64,000 bases of DNA from Leifsonia sp. CL147 (GTDB lineage: Bacteria; Actinomycetota; Actinomycetes; Actinomycetales; Microbacteriaceae), in NCBI RefSeq assembly GCF_900114565.1, contig NZ_FOTM01000019.1, forward strand, positions 18,440 to 82,439, written 5' to 3'. The notes below the pieces were generated by a model. It searched no databases, was not told where the DNA came from, and was given only the letters and a program-made list of their open reading frames with translations. The position numbers were made by a program, and so were the translations under genes. Positions 26,155 through 35,198 of the stretch are shown piece by piece (within the stretch, counting starts at the first letter, position 1; every line of letters begins with the position of its first letter).

Positions 26155-27093
26155 CTACGCCTCCACCGGCGCGTAGGTCTCGATGGAGACGATGCCGGAG
26201 GCGGGGTTGGTGGCCGAGAGGTGGACCACGGAGAAGCCGCCCGTGTCGAGATCCGCAGCGTCGTCGAGGTAGCTGCCGGGCATCGTCCCGGTGGCCAGTG
26301 CGATCTCGCGCAGGATCTCGGGCAGTACCGGTCTGTGACTGCACAGCACCGCGGTCTTGCGTGCGCGGACGCGTTTGCCGACCACGGCCCGGGTTTCGCC
26401 GCGGCCCTCCTCGTAGGCCTCCTGGCTGATCCCGTGCTCGCGGCGCGGTTTGACTCCCGTGGCTGCTGCCAGCGGTGCGACCGTCGTGACGCAGCGGACG
26501 GCGTCGCTGGTGACGATCCGCTTCGGCCGCCATGCCTGCAGGGTGGCGACGTCTGCTGCGGACTGCCTCACGCCGCGCTCGGTGAGCGGCCGCGAGGCAT
26601 CGCTCCCCTCCCACCGGTCGCGCGGGGCCGCCTTCCCGTGGCGCAGAGCGATGATCGCGAAGGTGGAGGTGATGCCCTGGCGGACCAATGCATCGAACGT
26701 ATCGAGGATCTCGACGTCGCGTTCGTACGTGAGGTAGCCGCGGGCCTTCTTGATGGTGACCCATTCGATGGCCGCGATCTCGCTGTTCGGGATGAAGGTC
26801 GACCGTTCGATCGCCTTCTCGCCGACCTCCGCCGCCCAGTAGTGGACGATCTTCTCCCGGCCGCTGCTGAGCGGGTACGTGGAGACGCCGAGGGGAACGC
26901 CGAGGCCGATCTTCAGCCCCGTCTCCTCCTCGATCTCGCGCACGGCCGTCTGCGGGAGGGTCTCACCCGGGTCGACCTTCCCTTTCGGGATGGTGACGTC
27001 GCCGTATTTCGTCCGATGCACCACGAGCACCACGATGCGGTCTTCCACCATCCGCCAGCAGAGGGCGCCGGCGGCATAGATGGCCGGACTCAC
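26155..27093 (-). CDS. mutT1: MutT1-type Nudix hydrolase / histidine phosphatase fusion
   Basis: A 312-residue two-domain enzyme. Residues 1-140 are a Nudix fold with the full box [20 protein letters not shown] followed by TGL. Residues 150-312 are a histidine phosphatase domain with [11 protein letters not shown] (catalytic RHG). This is the layout of mycobacterial MutT1, which cleaves 8-oxo-(d)GTP and diadenosine polyphosphates, and in M. tuberculosis it also adjoins ppk. The GTG start overlaps the ppk stop by 4 bp (GTGA), so translation is coupled to ppk. Confidence 0.92.
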   Translation of the reverse strand: MSPAIYAAGALCWRMVEDRIVVLVVHRTKYGDVTIPKGKVDPGETLPQTAVREIEEETGLKIGLGVPLGVSTYPLSSGREKIVHYWAAEVGEKAIERSTFIPNSEIAAIEWVTIKKARGYLTYERDVEILDTFDALVRQGITSTFAIIALRHGKAAPRDRWEGSDASRPLTERGVRQSAADVATLQAWRPKRIVTSDAVRCVTTVAPLAAATGVKPRREHGISQEAYEEGRGETRAVVGKRVRARKTAVLCSHRPVLPEILREIALATGTMPGSYLDDAADLDTGGFSVVHLSATNPASGIVSIETYAPVEA

Positions 27094-29300
27094 CGCCTCG
27101 TTCCCGTGCGGGTGCTGCGCGGACGATGACTGTACTGCTGGATCAGCTTGTTCTGCAGGTCGACCAGCGGCTTGCCGTTCTCGTCCAGGTGATGCCGGGT
27201 CCAGACGCCGTCCTGATCGAGCTTCCAGGTCGCTGTGCGGTCGTCGAAGGCGAGGTCGAAGAGATCGTCGAGCTCGCGCAGGTGCTCGGGGTCGGTCAGC
27301 CGGACGAGCGCCTCGACGCGGCGATCGAGGTTGCGGTGCATCATGTCGGCGCTGCCGATGTACACCTGCGGCTCGCCGCCGTTGACGAACGAGAAGACTC
27401 GGGAGTGCTCGAGGTAGCGGCCCAGCACCGACCGCACGCGGATGTTCTCCGACAGGCCTTCGCGGCCGGGCACGACGCCGCAGATGCCGCGCACCCAGAG
27501 GTCGACCGGCACTCCGGCCTGGCTCGCGCGGTAGAGGCCGTCGATGATCGCCTCGTCGACGATGGAGTTGAGCTTGATGCGGATGCCGGAGGGACGCCCG
27601 GCGGCGGCGTTGGCGCGCTCGGTCTCGATGCGCTTCAGCAATCCCTTCCGCAGGTGCAGCGGTGCGACGAGCAGGCGCTTGAACTTCTTCTCGATCGCAT
27701 AGCCCGACAGCTCGTTGAAGAGACGGGTGAGGTCCTTGCCCACCTGGTCGTCCGCCGTCAGCAACCCCAGGTCTTCGTAGATGCGGGAGGTCTTCGGGTT
27801 GTAGTTCCCTGTGCCGATGTGGCTGTAGTGCTTGAGGACGCCCTTCTCCTCGCGGATCACCAGGGCGAGCTTGCAGTGGGTCTTCAGCCCGACGAGCCCG
27901 TACACGACGTGCACGCCCGCCTTCTCGAGCTTTCGCGCCCACGAGATGTTGTTCTGCTCGTCGAACCGCGCCTTGATCTCGACCAGCGCCAGGACCTGCT
28001 TGCCGGATTCGGCCGCGTCGATCAGCGCCTCGACGATGGGACTGTCGCCCGACGTGCGGTAGAGCGTCTGCTTGATGGCGAGGACATGCGGATCGGCGGC
28101 GGCCTGCTCCAGGAAGGCCTGGACGCTGGTCGCGAACGACTCGTAGGGGTGGTGGACGAGCACGTCCTGCCGGGCGACGGCGGCGAAGATGTCGGGTTTC
28201 GCGTTGGGCTCGCTCGGCATCAGCTGTGCGGGCGTCGTCGGCACGTGGTTCGGATAGTGCAGGTCCGGACGGTCGATCTTCGCGAGGTCGAACAGGCCGC
28301 CGAGGTCGAGCGGCGCCGGCAGGCGGTAGACCTCCTGCTCGGTGACATCCAGTTCGCGCACCAGCAGCCCGAGGGTCACCGCGTCCATGTCGTCGGTGAC
28401 CTCGAGACGGATGGGCGGGCCGAAGCGGCGCCGCAGCAGCTCGCGCTCGAGGGCCTGGATGAGGTTCTCGGTCTCATCCTCGTCGATCTCCACATCTTCG
28501 TTCCGGGTGACGCGGAAGACGTGGTGCTCGAGGATCTCCATGCCCGGGAAGAGGTCGCCGAGGTGGTTGGCGATGAGGTCCTCCAGCGTGATGAACCGCA
28601 CCTGGCCGACGCTCTCGCGCTGGTCGATGCGCACGAAGCGAGGCAGCATCTGCGGAACCTTGAGGCGGGCGAACTGCTCCTTGCCGGTCCGCGAGTTGCG
28701 CACCCGGACGGACAGGTTGAGCGAGAGCCCGGAGATATAAGGGAACGGATGCGCCGGATCGACGGCGAGCGGCATCAGCACCGGGAAGATCTGCTGCGAG
28801 AAGATCTCGCGAAGCTGCACCTTGTCGGCGTCGTCGAGCTCGTCGTACCTCACGACGGTGATGCCGGCATCCCGCAGAGCGGGCAGCACGAGGTCGTGGT
28901 ACGCGCGGGCATGGCGGAGCTGCAGCTCGTGGACCTTCTCGGAGATGTCGGCGAGCACGTCCTGCGGCGCGCGGCCCACGTTGGTCGGGACGGCGAGACC
29001 GGTCGCGATCCGGCGTTTCAGGCCGGCGACCCGGACCATGAAGAACTCATCGAGGTTGCTCGCGAAGATCGCCAGGAAGTTGGCGCGCTCGAGGACCGGC
29101 AGCAGCGGGTCCTCTGCGAGCTCCAGCACGCGCTGGTTGAAGGCGAGCCAGCTCAGCTCGCGGTCGAGGTAGCGGTTGTCCGGGAGCGTCGGGTCCGGCT
29201 CGTAGATGAACGGGGCGAAGTCGTCGTCGAAATCGCTGCCCAGGCTGCCGCCCAGCCCTGTGTCCAGAAGGCCGTTCTCGAGTGTGGTGCGCTCATCCAT
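27090..29300 (-). CDS. ppk: Polyphosphate kinase 1 (RNA degradosome family)
   Basis: A 736-residue enzyme that reversibly polymerises the gamma phosphate of ATP into polyphosphate. The N-terminal domain starts at [20 protein letters not shown]; the catalytic phospho-His is in [17 protein letters not shown], and the second His motif is [17 protein letters not shown]. Residues 1-35 are an acidic leader. The upstream PHO-box-like repeat at 29344-29361 suggests phosphate control. It is the first gene of a ppk-mutT1 operon. Confidence 0.97.
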   Translation of the reverse strand: MDERTTLENGLLDTGLGGSLGSDFDDDFAPFIYEPDPTLPDNRYLDRELSWLAFNQRVLELAEDPLLPVLERANFLAIFASNLDEFFMVRVAGLKRRIATGLAVPTNVGRAPQDVLADISEKVHELQLRHARAYHDLVLPALRDAGITVVRYDELDDADKVQLREIFSQQIFPVLMPLAVDPAHPFPYISGLSLNLSVRVRNSRTGKEQFARLKVPQMLPRFVRIDQRESVGQVRFITLEDLIANHLGDLFPGMEILEHHVFRVTRNEDVEIDEDETENLIQALERELLRRRFGPPIRLEVTDDMDAVTLGLLVRELDVTEQEVYRLPAPLDLGGLFDLAKIDRPDLHYPNHVPTTPAQLMPSEPNAKPDIFAAVARQDVLVHHPYESFATSVQAFLEQAAADPHVLAIKQTLYRTSGDSPIVEALIDAAESGKQVLALVEIKARFDEQNNISWARKLEKAGVHVVYGLVGLKTHCKLALVIREEKGVLKHYSHIGTGNYNPKTSRIYEDLGLLTADDQVGKDLTRLFNELSGYAIEKKFKRLLVAPLHLRKGLLKRIETERANAAAGRPSGIRIKLNSIVDEAIIDGLYRASQAGVPVDLWVRGICGVVPGREGLSENIRVRSVLGRYLEHSRVFSFVNGGEPQVYIGSADMMHRNLDRRVEALVRLTDPEHLRELDDLFDLAFDDRTATWKLDQDGVWTRHHLDENGKPLVDLQNKLIQQYSHRPRSTRTGTRR

Positions 29301-29343
29301 CCACCCATCATGTCACCGCCGGAAGCTGCCGGAGCAGGCACCA

Positions 29344-29361
29344 CGTAAACGGTGGATAAAC
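29344..29361 (-). promoter_or_regulatory. PHO-box-like direct repeat upstream of ppk
   Basis: On the coding (minus) strand, GTTTATC-CACC-GTTTACG, two 7-bp units at 11-bp spacing and about 45 bp before the ppk start. It resembles the pstS box in unit, spacing and orientation. Confidence 0.6.
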
Positions 29362-29410
29362 GCTGACTGTGGATGGACGGCTGCTCGTCGCGGCGGACGC
29401 GCCGCCCGCC

Positions 29411-30157
29411 TCACGAACGGACGGAGGTGGGAAGACGGTCGTTGTCGTCCTCGTACACATTGAACCGGTAGCCGACGTTGCGGACGGTGCCGATCAGGGA
29501 CTCCAGGTCGCCCAGCTTCGCGCGCAGCCGCCGCACGTGGACGTCGACCGTGCGCGTACCGCCGAAGTAGTCGTAGCCCCACACCTCGCTGAGCAGCTGC
29601 TCGCGTGTGAACACGCGGGACGGGTGGGTCGCGAAGAAGCGGAGGAGCTCGAACTCCTTGAAGGTCAGGTCGAGCTGGCGTCCGTGCGCCTTGGCCGAGT
29701 AGCTGGCCTCGTCGATCGTGATCCCGGAGGCCTGGATCTTGGACTGCGAATGCTCCTGCGTCTGGCGGCCGATGGCGAGCCGGATGCGCGCATCCACTTC
29801 GGCCGGGCCCGAGGTGTCGAGCACGACATCGCTGGCGCCCCAGTCGGCGCTCACCGCGGTGAGCCCGCCCTCGGTCAGCACGAGGAGGAGCGGGACGGTG
29901 ACCCCGGTCGTGGTGAGGATCTTGCAGAGCGATTTCGCGCTCGCCAGGTCGCGCCGTGCATCCACGAAGATGAGGTCGCAGCTGGGCGCGTTGATGAGGG
30001 ACGCGGGTTCGGCCGGGATCTGACGGACGCGGTGGCTGAGCAGAGCCAGGGCGGGAAGCACCTCGGCACCCGGTCCGGAGTCGACGCGGGAGGTGGTGGG
30101 CGCCGACGACGGCGCGGGGGAGCTGGGCGCAGAAGTAAGGATCAGCAGTTGCGCCAC
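29411..30157 (-). CDS. glnR: GlnR-type orphan response regulator (nitrogen regulator)
   Basis: A 248-residue OmpR-family regulator. The receiver-like half has the GlnR hallmarks [20 protein letters not shown] and [17 protein letters not shown], and the DNA-binding half has [20 protein letters not shown] and [21 protein letters not shown]. GlnR lacks the phosphorylation pocket of true response regulators and controls nitrogen assimilation in actinobacteria. This copy carries a Ser/Pro-rich insertion of about 17 residues near residue 15 ([15 protein letters not shown]). The GTG 30157 is supported by AGGAGGAA 5 nt upstream. It lies beside ppk, placing N and P control genes together. Confidence 0.92.
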   Translation of the reverse strand: MAQLLILTSAPSSPAPSSAPTTSRVDSGPGAEVLPALALLSHRVRQIPAEPASLINAPSCDLIFVDARRDLASAKSLCKILTTTGVTVPLLLVLTEGGLTAVSADWGASDVVLDTSGPAEVDARIRLAIGRQTQEHSQSKIQASGITIDEASYSAKAHGRQLDLTFKEFELLRFFATHPSRVFTREQLLSEVWGYDYFGGTRTVDVHVRRLRAKLGDLESLIGTVRNVGYRFNVYEDDNDRLPTSVRS

Positions 30158-30295
30158 ACATTCCTCCTCACCCGGTCGTGCCCTCGGGAACCCGTGGCGC
30201 AATGCTACCGGAAATGCGCGCGCTCCCTTCCGCCGCTCCTGCGCCAGCGGCCGCACAGCCAGGCGCCATCCGGTCGCCGGGGGCACAATGGAGGC

Positions 30296-30646
30296 GTGAG
30301 CGACGAGACACCCGACACCCCTGCACCCCACGCGATGGGTCCCGCCGCCGCGGCCGGACCCGTGCAGCCGCCGCTGCCGCGCTGGGCGACGGCGACGAGC
30401 ATCGGCTCGGTGTGGGTTGTCGCGCTCGTGCTCGGCATCCTGATCGGTGTGCTGTCGCGCCCCGCGGCCTATGCGTCGTGGCTGTCTCTCGCGCTCGCCG
30501 TGTGCGTGCTGCTCGCGTTCGTCGCCCAGCTGGCGACGCAGCAGAAGGACGGCTTCATCGACCGGCTGGCCGTCACCTTCGCCGGGACCTTCGTGGTGCT
30601 GGGGCTGGTCGGCGGCATCCTGGCACTTGCCTTCGCCGCCGCCTGA
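30296..30646 (+). CDS. Small membrane protein, 116 aa
   Basis: A hydrophilic Pro/Ala N-terminus of about 35 residues is followed by three membrane segments ([60 protein letters not shown]). GTG start with GGAGGC just upstream; divergent from glnR. Conserved-looking actinobacterial integral membrane protein, but I do not recognise a function. Confidence 0.65.
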   Translation: MSDETPDTPAPHAMGPAAAAGPVQPPLPRWATATSIGSVWVVALVLGILIGVLSRPAAYASWLSLALAVCVLLAFVAQLATQQKDGFIDRLAVTFAGTFVVLGLVGGILALAFAAA

Positions 30647-30686
30647 ACGCGAACGGATGTCGGCGGTCCCTGGTTAGACTGGACGC

Positions 30687-30797
30687 ATGCTGGTCGCTCT
30701 CGAACTCTTCTTCGTCGGCCTTCTGGGCCTGGCAACGCTCGCCATCCTCGGTGTCTCGGGGCTGGTCGTCTACAACCTCTTCCGCGGTCAGCGCTGA
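30687..30797 (+). CDS. Single-pass membrane microprotein, 36 aa
   Basis: MLVALELFFVGLLGLATLAI plus a basic end VVYNLFRGQR: one membrane helix with positive C-terminus. It lies 40 bp after the three-span protein gene. TTAGACT 14 nt before the ATG could be a -10 giving a leaderless or near-leaderless transcript. Too short to assign; supported by the coherent hydrophobic design. Confidence 0.45.
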   Translation: MLVALELFFVGLLGLATLAILGVSGLVVYNLFRGQR

Positions 30798-30813
30798 GCC
30801 CCTCAGCCGGATC

Positions 30814-31410
30814 ATGATCGAGATCCCCACCGATCTTCCCGCCGAGCTGGTCCCTCTCTCCTGGCTGATCGGCGTCTGGGAGGGAACCGGTGTGCTCGAC
30901 TACGCCATCGAAGAGGAGCACACCCAACTCGAGTTCGGGCAGCGGATCAGCTTCAGCCACGACGGACTGGGCTACCTGAACTACTCCGCGAACTCGTGGA
31001 TCCTCGACGAGCAGAACACGCCGCTCGCCGCTGAGACCGGCTACTGGCGGCTGCGCAGGAAGCTCGTGGAGGGCGACGCCGGACCGGCGATGCTCCCCGG
31101 CGTCGGCGCGCGGCCCTTCGGCACGGCGCAGTCGGTCGAGACGCTGCGCAACTCGAACGGCGCGTTCGATCTCGATGTGTCGATCATCCATCCCGACGGG
31201 GTGAGCGAGGTCTACATCGGCCAGGTCGCCGGCCCCCGCATCGATCTCGCGACGGACGCGGTGCTCCGCACCTCCGGCGCGAAGGAGTACACCGCGGCGA
31301 CGCGGCTCTACGGCCTCGTCGAGGGCCACCTGCTGTGGGCCTGGGACATCGCCGCCCTCGGCCAGGAACTGCGGACGCACGCCTCCGCGCGCCTCGCCAA
31401 GGTCGACTGA
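30814..31410 (+). CDS. Nitrobindin-like heme-binding FABP-fold protein
   Basis: A 198-residue beta-barrel of the bacterial nitrobindin / DUF1794 family. The N-terminal PLSWLIGVWEGTGVLDY is the family hallmark (WxGxG), and ETGYWRLRRK matches the second conserved strand. Family members bind ferric heme and react with nitrogen oxides or peroxynitrite. The ATG lies within a short leader after the microprotein gene and precedes ygfZ by 14 bp, an order also seen near glnR in mycobacteria. Confidence 0.85.
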   Translation: MIEIPTDLPAELVPLSWLIGVWEGTGVLDYAIEEEHTQLEFGQRISFSHDGLGYLNYSANSWILDEQNTPLAAETGYWRLRRKLVEGDAGPAMLPGVGARPFGTAQSVETLRNSNGAFDLDVSIIHPDGVSEVYIGQVAGPRIDLATDAVLRTSGAKEYTAATRLYGLVEGHLLWAWDIAALGQELRTHASARLAKVD

Positions 31411-31424
31411 AAGGCGGCGGACCG

Positions 31425-32564
31425 ATGGATGCTGAACCTCGCGCGACCCCGGAAGGGGCATCGCCGTTCCTCGACCTCCCGGGCGCGGTCGACACGGACG
31501 GACTCGGCGTGCCGGCCCACTACGGAAGCCCGCTCTCCGAACAGCGGGCGCTGGTCGAGCGGAGCGCGATCGTCGATCTCTCCGACCGTGCTGTGCTGAC
31601 GATCCAGGGCCCCGACCGCCTGACCTGGCTCAATTCGCTGACGAGTCAGTCGCTCGCCGGCCTGCGTCCGGGGGAGTCCTCGGAGACCCTGCTCCTGGAT
31701 GTGACGGGCCACGTCGAGCACGCCGCGCGCCTGCTCGACGACGGCGACACGCTCTGGCTCCTGGTCGACCGGCCGGAGGCCGAGGGGCTGCAGGGCTGGC
31801 TGGATTCGATGCGGTTCATGCTGCGCGTCGAGGTCGCCGACAGGACGGCCGACTTCGCAACGATCGGCACACTGGGCGATCCGCCACTGCCGATCGCAGC
31901 GCCGAACGGCATCCCGCTGATCTGGCACGATCCGTGGCGCGCGGTGGCACTGGGCGGGCACCAGTACGCGCAGGGCGAGCATCCCGGCGCCGGCTGGACG
32001 TGGAGCGAACGCCTCATCCCGCGAGACGCCCTCGCGTCGCTCGTGACCCGTGTCCGCGCCGGAGAACTGTCCGCTGCCGGAACGCTGGCCGCCGATGCCC
32101 TGCGCATCGCCGCGTGGCGGCCCCGGTTCTCGACCGAGGTCGACGAGCGCACCATCCCGCACGAACTCGACTGGCTGCGCACCGCCGTCCACCTGAGCAA
32201 GGGCTGCTACCGCGGACAAGAGACGGTCGCCAAGGTGCACAACCTCGGGCATCCGCCTCGCCGCCTCGTGATGCTGCACCTCGACGGCTCGGAGGGTGCG
32301 CATCCCACGAAGGGTGCGGTCGTCTCCCTCGACGGTCGCGAGGTGGGCGCCGTCACGTCCTCGGCTCTGCACTACGAACTGGGACCGATCGCGCTCGCCG
32401 TCGTGAAGCGGTCCGCCGATCCGAACGCGACGCTGACCGTGGATGCGGATGGTGTAGCCGTCGCCGCCTCGCAGGAGATCGTGGTTCCGCCGGAGGCGGG
32501 TGCGGAAGCGCACGTGCCGCGCCTCCCGCGCCTGGGTGCGGTGACCCGGGCTCCCCGCCAGTAG
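31425..32564 (+). CDS. ygfZ: Folate-binding protein YgfZ (Fe-S cluster maintenance)
   Basis: A 379-residue GcvT-fold protein. The invariant motif KGCYRGQETVAKVHNLG (K-G-C-Y-x-G-Q-E) is at about residue 260; the Cys is needed for function in Escherichia coli YgfZ. The N-terminal domain has LTWLNSLTSQSLAGLRPGES. YgfZ binds tetrahydrofolate and supports certain Fe-S enzymes. It is 14 bp downstream of the nitrobindin gene in the same direction. Confidence 0.9.
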   Translation: MDAEPRATPEGASPFLDLPGAVDTDGLGVPAHYGSPLSEQRALVERSAIVDLSDRAVLTIQGPDRLTWLNSLTSQSLAGLRPGESSETLLLDVTGHVEHAARLLDDGDTLWLLVDRPEAEGLQGWLDSMRFMLRVEVADRTADFATIGTLGDPPLPIAAPNGIPLIWHDPWRAVALGGHQYAQGEHPGAGWTWSERLIPRDALASLVTRVRAGELSAAGTLAADALRIAAWRPRFSTEVDERTIPHELDWLRTAVHLSKGCYRGQETVAKVHNLGHPPRRLVMLHLDGSEGAHPTKGAVVSLDGREVGAVTSSALHYELGPIALAVVKRSADPNATLTVDADGVAVAASQEIVVPPEAGAEAHVPRLPRLGAVTRAPRQ

Positions 32565-32571
32565 TCCGGCG

Positions 32572-33393
32572 TCACTCGGCCGGCGCGACCGCCTCCCACC
32601 CGACCGTCAGCTCACCCAGCCGCCAGCGGCTCCGGCCGCCGTGGACCGGCCATCCGGAGTCGCGCATCCCCTGGGCGACGGCGATCCAGCGCTGACTCGG
32701 CCCGTACGCGGCGAGCGGCGAATGGATGCGCCAGAGCCGGTCGAGCTCCGACAGGAACGCATGGATCGGCTCGCCGCGGACATTGCGGTGGATGAGCGCC
32801 TTCGGCAGCCGCTCCGCCACGATCGAGGGCGCATCCAGCCCGCGCAGCCGGAGCGAGACGCTGAGCGAGCGGGGACCCGCGGCATCCAGGGCGATCCAGC
32901 TGGAGATGCGGCCGATCTCGTCGCAGGTGCCCTCGACCAGGAGGCCGTGGGGCTGCAGGCGGGAGCGCATCCGCTCCCAGGCGTGCGGGACCTCGACCTC
33001 GCGATACTGGCGGAGCACGTTGAAGGCGCGGATGACCGCTGCGCTGCGGCCGTCCGGCAGCGGGACTTCGAACCCGCCGAGTGCGAAGCGGATGCGCGCC
33101 GCCGGGTCGAAGCCCGTCCGGCCGTCCCGCACCGCCTCCAGCTGCTGGTTCGCGCTCCGCACCCGGCCCGGCTCGATCTCGAGGCCGACCACCTCGACGT
33201 CGGCGCGTGCTTTCGCCAGCCGCTGCTGGAGTTCGAGCGCCGTGACGCCGCTGGCGCCGTAGCCGAGGTCGACGACGACCGGGTCGTGCGTGCGACGCAG
33301 CTCGGGCTGTGCAGCGATCCAGCGGTCGACGCGGCGCAGCCGGTTCGTGTTGGTGGTGCCGCGGGTCACCGTGCCGACTGCGCCCGAAGCCAT
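32572..33393 (-). CDS. SAM-dependent class I methyltransferase-like protein
   Basis: A 273-residue protein. The SAM-binding loop is VVVDLGYGASGVTALEL (residues about 38-54), followed by an acidic strand-2 end, VVGLEIEPGRV, and a later LLVEGTCDEIGRI. The C-terminal half (LPKALIHRNVRGEPIHAFL) is not like known RNA or protein methyltransferases. Substrate unknown. It converges on ygfZ with 7 bp between stops, and is divergent from gpmA. Confidence 0.7.
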   Translation of the reverse strand: MASGAVGTVTRGTTNTNRLRRVDRWIAAQPELRRTHDPVVVDLGYGASGVTALELQQRLAKARADVEVVGLEIEPGRVRSANQQLEAVRDGRTGFDPAARIRFALGGFEVPLPDGRSAAVIRAFNVLRQYREVEVPHAWERMRSRLQPHGLLVEGTCDEIGRISSWIALDAAGPRSLSVSLRLRGLDAPSIVAERLPKALIHRNVRGEPIHAFLSELDRLWRIHSPLAAYGPSQRWIAVAQGMRDSGWPVHGGRSRWRLGELTVGWEAVAPAE

Positions 33394-33503
33394 GCGTCCA
33401 TCCTGCCAGCCGCCGGCGGCGGCCCGCGTACCGCCGCCGCCGGCGGACCGCGTACCGCCGCCGTCAGGCCGAACGCCTACCGGCGGCACGATAGATTGGG
33501 AGC
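33394..33503. repeat. Intergenic direct repeat between methyltransferase and gpmA
   Basis: Two imperfect copies of CCGGCGGnCCGCGTACCGCCGCCG lie between 33412 and 33462. Closer to gpmA, GATAGATTGGG contains a plausible -10 (TAGATT). Confidence 0.5.
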
Positions 33504-34253
33504 ATGCCCGCTCCCTACACCCTGATCCTCCTGCGCCACGGCAGCAGCGAGTGGAACGAGAAGAACCTGTTCACCGGCTGGGTCGACGTGCGTCTCAGCG
33601 AGACCGGCGTCGCCGAGGCCAAGCGGGCAGGTGAGCTGCTCCGCGACTCCGGGTTCCAGCCGGACGTCCTGCACACCTCGGTGCTGAGCCGCGCCATCCA
33701 GACCGCCCATTTCGCCCTGGATGTCTCCGACCGGCTGTGGATTCCCGTCCAGCGGTCCTGGCGTCTCAACGAGCGTCACTACGGTGCGCTGCAGGGCCTC
33801 GACAAGGCCGAGACGCTCGAGAAGTACGGCCCCGAGCAGTTCCAGCTGTGGCGCCGCTCGTTCGACGTCCCGCCGCCGGTGATCGCCGACGACAGCCCGT
33901 TCTCGCAGGTGGGCGACGCCCGCTACGCCGACCTCGGCGACGGCGTGCCCCGGACCGAGTGCCTGAAGGACGTCATCGCCCGGATGCTTCCCTACTGGGA
34001 GTCGGACATCACGCGCGACCTCTCGGCGGGCAGGACGGTCCTCGTCACGGCGCACGGCAACTCTCTGCGCGCGCTGGTGAAGCACCTCGACGGGATCTCC
34101 GACGAGGACATCGCCGGCCTCAACATCCCGACCGGCATCCCGCTCGTCTACACGCTCGGTGAGGATTTCGCACCGCTCGAGCCGTCGTACTACCTCGACC
34201 CGGAAGCGGCCGCCGCGGGCGCCGCAGCCGTCGCGGCCCAGGGCAAGAAGTAA
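33504..34253 (+). CDS. gpmA: 2,3-bisphosphoglycerate-dependent phosphoglycerate mutase
   Basis: A 249-residue glycolytic enzyme interconverting 3- and 2-phosphoglycerate. The phospho-His motif [20 protein letters not shown] is at residues 8-27; [17 protein letters not shown] and the second His in [15 protein letters not shown] are present. A C-terminal Ala-rich tail ends in QGKK. The gene precedes phoU and senX3-regX3, as gpm1 does in mycobacteria. Confidence 0.96.
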   Translation: MPAPYTLILLRHGSSEWNEKNLFTGWVDVRLSETGVAEAKRAGELLRDSGFQPDVLHTSVLSRAIQTAHFALDVSDRLWIPVQRSWRLNERHYGALQGLDKAETLEKYGPEQFQLWRRSFDVPPPVIADDSPFSQVGDARYADLGDGVPRTECLKDVIARMLPYWESDITRDLSAGRTVLVTAHGNSLRALVKHLDGISDEDIAGLNIPTGIPLVYTLGEDFAPLEPSYYLDPEAAAAGAAAVAAQGKK

Positions 34254-34258
34254 CGACC

Positions 34259-34334
34259 CCCCACCATCGAGTCCACAAAGACTGCACATGACACGCCGTG
34301 TCGACGTGCAATCTTTGTGGACTCGATGGTGGGG
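34259..34334. repeat. Palindromic intergenic repeat family A, copy 2
   Basis: A 76-bp near-perfect palindrome: CCCCACCATCGAGTCCACAA on the left and TTGTGGACTCGATGGTGGGG on the right, with central ACACGCCGTGT. It is between the ends of gpmA and phoU and is the best-conserved copy; the centre itself is palindromic. Confidence 0.85.
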
Positions 34335-34349
34335 CGGGAGCGGAGGGGG

Positions 34350-35006
34350 TCAGGAGGCGAGCTCGGGAGCCCAGTCGCCGGTGGCCAGGTACTGCACCTT
34401 CTTGGCGATCGAGACGGCGTGGTCGGCGAAGCGCTCGTGATAGCGCGAGGCGAGGGTCGCGTCGACGGTGTCGACCGCCTGGCCCTTCCACGTCTCGCCG
34501 AGCACCTTGTCGAAGACACTGATGTGCAGCTCGTCGATGTCGTCGTCGTCGTTGCGGATCTCGTCCGCGAGGCGCAGGTCCTGCGTCCGGAGCAGTTCGG
34601 CGAGCTTCTGGGCGATCTGCACGTCGAGCCGGCCCATCTCGCCGAAGGTCGAACGGAGGCTCTTCGGCACGACCTTGTCGGGGAAGCGGTACCGTGCGAG
34701 CTGCGCGATGTGCTCCGCCATGTCGCCCATCCGCTCCAGGGACGCACTGATCCGCAGTGCGCTCACCACGATCCGCAGGTCGCGGGCGACCGGCTGCTGA
34801 CGGGCCAGGATCTGGATGGACAGCTCGTCGAGCAGCACCGTGAGCTCGTCGATCCGGTGGTCGTTGGCGATGACGTCCTCGGCCAGCGAGACGTCAGAAT
34901 CGTTGAAGGCGAGCGTCGCGTTCTTGATGGAGCGGACGACCAGCTCGGCGATCTCGACGAGGCGGTCCTGAACTTCCGCCAGCTCCTGCTGGAAGACTTC
35001 GCGCAT
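34350..35006 (-). CDS. phoU: Phosphate signalling protein PhoU
   Basis: A 218-residue all-helical protein with two three-helix bundles. Typical segments are FQQELAEVQDRLVEIAELVV, the acidic metal-binding DVIANDHRIDELTVLLDEL, and SLERMGDMAEHIAQLARYR. PhoU couples the Pst transporter to a histidine kinase and represses the pho response when phosphate is plentiful. It is divergent from senX3-regX3, and the shared upstream region contains PHO-box-like repeats. Confidence 0.95.
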   Translation of the reverse strand: MREVFQQELAEVQDRLVEIAELVVRSIKNATLAFNDSDVSLAEDVIANDHRIDELTVLLDELSIQILARQQPVARDLRIVVSALRISASLERMGDMAEHIAQLARYRFPDKVVPKSLRSTFGEMGRLDVQIAQKLAELLRTQDLRLADEIRNDDDDIDELHISVFDKVLGETWKGQAVDTVDATLASRYHERFADHAVSIAKKVQYLATGDWAPELAS

Positions 35007-35085
35007 GGGGTGTGGTCCTTCCTGGCGTGCGCGGGCACGCGGGATGTCGGGCCTTCTGACCCGGTGTTCCATGTTCGCCGCGCCA

Positions 35086-35114
35086 GGTTAACAAACGGTG
35101 CCCCGCGGCTGAAC
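35086..35114. promoter_or_regulatory. Triple PHO-box-like repeat between phoU and senX3
   Basis: On the phoU coding strand (minus) three 7-bp units at exact 11-bp spacing: GTTCAGC, GGGCACC, GTTAACC (plus coordinates 35114 to 35086). The outer two match GTTCACC best. For senX3, TAACGT at about 35121 could be a -10, so the same element may control both directions. Confidence 0.65.
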
Positions 35115-35198
35115 AGTCTCTAACGTACCCGCGAAAAGACGCGGCCGGGGGCGGGACGCGTCGCTGCCCGCGTATCGGCATCACCTACGCTGGAGGCT

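Noticed and set aside
26155..27942. Apparent extension of MutT1 into ppk
   Set aside because: The extension overlaps the conserved ppk frame and is Arg-rich; GTG 27093 overlaps the ppk stop in the usual coupled way.
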